Source of the DNA: Gentiana macrophylla
Lineage: Eukaryota > Streptophyta > Magnoliopsida > Gentianales > Gentianaceae
Assembly: GCA_026214975.1 (NCBI GenBank)
Contig: JAOBSW010000556.1
Coordinates: 62,001-126,000, forward strand
DNA: 64,000 bases
Direction of reading: 5' to 3'
Of this stretch, positions 60,034 to 64,000 are shown piece after piece. Both the position numbers and the translations under genes were made by a program. Every line of letters starts with the position of its first letter. The stretch's first letter is position 1. Under the pieces are notes generated by a model. The model ran no database searches. It saw only the letters and a program-made list of their open reading frames with translations, and was not told the DNA's origin.

Positions 60034-61490
60034 AAAAATGTTTAGGCGCGTCTTTAACGGTATCATCATATTCATATCAAATCTCCTGTTGTGAGAGATC
60101 ACATTGACAAATCAATTTATTACACATTCGATTATTCTAGAGTTGATGATCGACTTACTTCAGATGGATGATAAAAATACTCTAGTGTTTTTAAAGGCGG
60201 CCTGATGTTTTTATTTTTCTCTTTCGAACCACTTGAAGAATTGATGTTAAAAAAGGAGGAGGAGGAGGAGGAGGATCTTTGATAAAGGTTTTGATGCAGT
60301 GAAATGTGTACAAAAAGCATTTTTGTTCTAATATAGATGATTGAAGATGAAGATGGAAGATGGAAGAGTAGCTTGTTGTATAGCTTAATTTATTGTAATT
60401 GCTCTCAGATGCTGGTTATCATTATTATTATTCAGGTTCATTTCTCATAAAATTATTTCTGGGTTTAAGTTTTTTATTTTATTTTATTATTATGTGATTT
60501 TTGAAGGTGATTCGCGCCTAATACATCATCGCCTTACCTCTTTCAATGAGGATTTGTCTATTGTTGAATGTGGGAACAAAAACTTCCCGTTAAAAGTATA
60601 ATTGGAGATTGTCAGTGTTTTCTTCTTTTTTTTCTTCTGTTTCATTCTCCTACAACTCTCATCAACACCAGTGCAGAAACAAGTGTCGGGTGGATCACAA
60701 CTTCTCACGTATTCCCCACAAACGATAGTCTTACAGCGCGCTCAGGTTCTTTAAGGAGTTTCTTTTGGGTCATCAGGCCCAGGCCCGGGCCCAAACGTGC
60801 TCCGTTGACCCCAACATCATCTACTGCAAAATCAATATGTTAAAACCATGAAGATCATAGTGTAAATAGAATCAATGATATATAAACGATGTATAGATAG
60901 ATTTCTCTAAAATAAAAAATAAAATGAAAAATAAAGGATTGGAGTCAGAGATAAAGAGCATAATAAAAATCCCCGTGCTACGTATGGCCGGGATATCGAG
61001 TTAGTTTCATGAGTTGTTGTTGTCTTGTCTAGCTTACTTTGGTGGAATATGGCTTATATATATAGGTATGGATCACAATGATGTAAAAACAAATATAAAA
61101 AAAAAGAAGGATGAAACTAACAAATAAATAGGTTAAGTTGTCAACTGTCAAGCCAGATAGAAAGTATAGCTGTACTATGTTGGAAGAGTAGATAAGTATG
61201 TAAATTAAATTAAGGACACAATATATTTACTTGTTCATAATCCCTGAATCCCTGAATATGACTGTGTGCCGGAAACTGTGTCTGCTGCTACAGAATATAA
61301 GAGATACTACTAGTAAGTACATTTGTGTGAGACAATACTACAGAAACAGAATCCAGTATTGATGACACGGAATCGACCTTGTGAAAATCTATTATGATGT
61401 CAAATACAATTTCTTACAACAATTTTGGTCACAATTTCAATTTTCTTTTTAAAGCAGCTAGTACAAAATCATTTTGTAACGATCCGACCT
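60034..61490. other. SAPS 3' UTR and intergenic
   Basis: The first ~400 bases are likely 3' UTR. Near 60690-60835 the minus strand shows a splice-acceptor-like tttgcag followed by a 39-codon open stretch (ARLGPGPGLMTQKKLLKEPE) that I cannot assign. Nothing else was recognised. Confidence 0.4.
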
Positions 61491-61860
61491 GAATGTACGT
61501 AAATAAAATCCGGTTTCTGAACCGTTTATATGATCCAAAATAATAATCTTGAATCACCAAACTTCTTAACCATAAATAAACTGCTAAAACACAGTAATAT
61601 ATACCTTACCATCACAGAATACAGTGTTTCAACTAGTGTTAGGAACTAAGCCCCACATATTACATCACAACCCCGATTAGAGCCTCGAAATAGACCGTTT
61701 CATCATCCAATAAAATGCCCACAACACTCGGCTAAAAGACTTGTACTCATGTAGCGAGGCACCTATCATCCACCTTCCCGCTACCTACCTTGGGCATCAT
61801 CATCTGAAAATCATGAATAATAGCCGAGTAAGCATGAATGCCTCGTAAGGAGTGTGTGTG
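61491..61860. repeat. Possible transposon fragment
   Basis: A block that starts 'gtaacgatccgacctgaa' and ends with 'gccgagtaagcatgaatgcc' has the moderate GC and phrase style of dispersed plant repeats. It is followed by a (GT)n run (61852-61872). There is no coding, and the family assignment is an impression. Confidence 0.25.
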
Positions 61861-62521
61861 TGTGTGTGTGTCAAAACACAACTCAGAAGAAAACCTCTGG
61901 ACACACAATCCATGGTTCACTTTTGGGTTAATAACAAAATGGTGAAATGCTATCTAAATAATGCGTGTTGTTGTAATCATATCACTGAGATTGTAAAAAT
62001 TGTATTTAACACTTTCCATTCATTTCCTCCCTTCCCCCCTTCCCCCCTTCCCCCCTCCATTTCCTTTCCTCTAAAATCAAATCCCTCTGAATCTCTTCTT
62101 TTTTCTTTTCCTCCATTTTCTATCAATCCAAACAGTCTGCACAAATCCTTCCAATCTATTTATGTGCAGTGGTACTGAAGCACGAAATCTTCCATTGAAA
62201 ACGACCATGATGATGAAATCAGTTTGTATGCAACTATTGTTTTTTTTTTTTACTGGACACGTGGACACGTAATACCACACCTCAATTTTTTTAACCACAA
62301 AGTGGATTTAATGAAATACCTGCTCAAAGCAGGATTTTGAACTTGGAAAACCCATGATGGTGTCTCCGTATTTACACAAAGGCATGCCTTATCGGCTATG
62401 TGCAGCAACTTCCTAATCTAACATTCAAATCCCAAGAAATTACTCAAGATATAAAAAAGAAGTATTCCTGGGGAAAGAAAACGAAAAGATGAGCATACTC
62501 TGTAACCATCACTGCAGATTA
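61861..62521. other. Intergenic / 3' flank of the thioredoxin-like gene
   Basis: Contains a C/T-rich repeat (ttcccccc units, 62030-62060) and AT runs. No gene is seen. Confidence 0.4.
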
Positions 62522-63243
62522 TCATGTAGATTTCCCGGGACGTTTCATCTTGAGAAGATGGGATACTCCAGCTATAACATGTAGCCGACTGTTAGAACGC
62601 CTGTTTTTGCCAGAGCCATCCCTTTATTGTCCAGCAAAACAAAACATGGTACATATCTTATGTCATAATGTAGGAGCTGCATGAAAATAAGAATATTAAA
62701 AGGGTAGTCATTAGTTGATAAACTAAATAAGTTAACATATCAATCGGATGTAAAAAGACTAAGTTAAACCCACCAACACTATACCTCTGGCAACCACATA
62801 TCATTCTCTGCATCAGCCATCACGATATTCAGCCATTCAGAGTTTCTGTTCTCCACTTCATCAACAAAACTCAGCAACGAGTTGCAAAGCCTGCATTTCG
62901 GTGAGTAGAACTCAATAACCGTCGCCTCCTTACCTGATGCAAGGGCTCCGGCAAGTGCTCTCTGCTCTGCCTCTGCTTGCTCTTCTGAAGTTAAGGAGGT
63001 CTTTTGTTGGTTCATTTTCTTTTGGATGCTTCCGACATCCAATCGGGGGGGTTTTTGTATAGACGAATTGGGTTGTTTTGATATATCATTGATGAGATTA
63101 AAAGCCATAAAACCTAGGTTTCTAAAAGATTTGAAAAGCCAAGGGGGCTCTAAATGGCAGCTATTGGGATTTTTAGGGTTCTCATTATGTATATCCCAGG
63201 GCCATTTCATGCAAAACAGAGGATGCTTCGGATCAGAACCCAT
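62522..63243 (-). CDS. Thioredoxin-fold protein with a frameshifted last exon
   Basis: Two minus-strand exons are visible: 62785-63243 (153 codons) and 62522-62676, joined by a GT-AG intron (62677-62784). The start is the first ATG after an in-frame stop directly upstream. Residues about 83-97 are charged ([15 protein letters not shown]). The thioredoxin fold follows: [18 protein letters not shown] with the redox pair C117/C120, then [11 protein letters not shown]. Exon 2 gives the expected second half with a likely cis-proline ([13 protein letters not shown]). Partway through exon 2, near 62592-62599, the reading slips: the current frame stops at 62572 (187 aa), while the conserved-looking tail ([10 protein letters not shown]) lies in the next frame up to 62522. 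One missing base explains this. The specific redox partner and cell location are unknown; the basic N-terminus could be an organelle signal. Confidence 0.75.
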
Positions 63244-64000
63244 CTATCTACTTCTTGAAACGTTGTTGCTTGCAAAAAAGAGACCCCTTGAATGAATTAT
63301 ACCGATCTTCTTCAACAACTATCTGAATCCCAGACAATGGATACAAAGATCTAAAGAATTACAAACCACATCCTGCAAAAAGAAGTCTACAGCTTAGCCA
63401 CTTATACTACCATTTATGTCCTTTTTTATCTTGAAATATTCCGAGGTCAACATTTCATTTATCCCTAATCCTTGGTCCTGTTCCACCACTTTAGACAACA
63501 TAAACATGAGTTATACCACGAGCTAGTATATATTTAAACACAAAACACTATAACACGTACGATAATATATAGGAAGGGGTTCTATTGGCACTACAAAAAT
63601 GCTTTCAGCACTACATAAACTATTACTTCATCGCATCACATTTTTATATGTTTTTTTCTTCAAGAGAAAAAAATGTGCATTCGTATGGGCTTTTCCTAAA
63701 TTACAGGAATGTCACTCACGATGACAGCACAAACACTAAGAATAGATCACTAAACCAAATGACTGTTGTAGTTGATTTAATTCCCAGTAGCAAGTGCACC
63801 TTCTAAGTTATCATTACTTAAATTTGCCTGCAAAAATTAACCAATACCCTTCAAATGCTTACTTATGATCATGGCTTCTGCTGCAATATTGCTACCCTTT
63901 ATTCTCTGACAACCAAAAGATACGGAGATTCGCAATCACCCAATCAAACATGACACGTGGCTAGTTTTTTTGGAGTGTTTCTAGTGGTATGCTCGGTATA
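63244..64000. other. Upstream flank of the thioredoxin-like gene
   Basis: Probable 5' UTR and promoter of the minus-strand gene, AT-rich, with no recognisable ORF. Any further upstream exon was not identified. Confidence 0.4.

Overview
The window looks like nuclear DNA of a flowering plant, most likely a eudicot. It holds an 18-intron GT-AG gene for a SAPS-domain phosphatase partner, a plant-specific S40/DUF584 gene, Ty1/copia and Ty3/gypsy LTR retroelements primed with TGGTATCGGAGC-type (initiator tRNA-Met) sites, Stowaway-like MITEs and long AT-rich intergenic stretches. The species cannot be named from the sequence alone.

Layout. 1-7032: 3' part of a decayed copia element (pol remnants, then a ~1.8 kb 3' LTR). 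The LTR is split by a 3.2 kb non-autonomous gypsy-type element whose only sizeable ORF is a retropepsin-like protein with a changed active site. 7033-10560: degenerate repeats and a possible relic of a DUF26 cysteine-rich gene. 10562-23935: a noncoding repeat complex made of an inverted arm, a foldback element with a GC-richer insert, two direct copies of a ~5.5 kb AT-rich block (each carrying a ~700 bp G-rich array), then the opposite inverted arm. 24264-24755: an intact intronless S40-family gene. 24970-27280: three short repeat elements. 27451-35961: a degenerate copia element that contains two separate solo LTRs, each with a 5 bp target duplication. 36878-41270: a copia element on the minus strand with identical LTRs but a badly broken coding region. 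43076-43509: a ~434 bp TRIM. 44052-44325: a Stowaway-like MITE. 48628-60033: the SAPS gene (19 coding exons, 754 aa), with an intact antisense copia element (52355-57265) in intron 10. 62522-63243: a minus-strand thioredoxin-fold gene with an apparent one-base frameshift in its last exon.

Only three host genes are supported: S40-like, SAPS and thioredoxin-like. They are unrelated in function, and most of the rest is layered mobile DNA. The insertion order can be read from target duplications: gypsy derivative into a copia LTR; two solo LTRs into an older copia; and a recent, apparently complete copia into an intron of a conserved gene. No clearly new biological system was found. The most unusual items are the tandem G-rich blocks with their inverted flanks, the retropepsin-only element, and the contrast between two copia copies that both have identical LTRs but opposite coding integrity.
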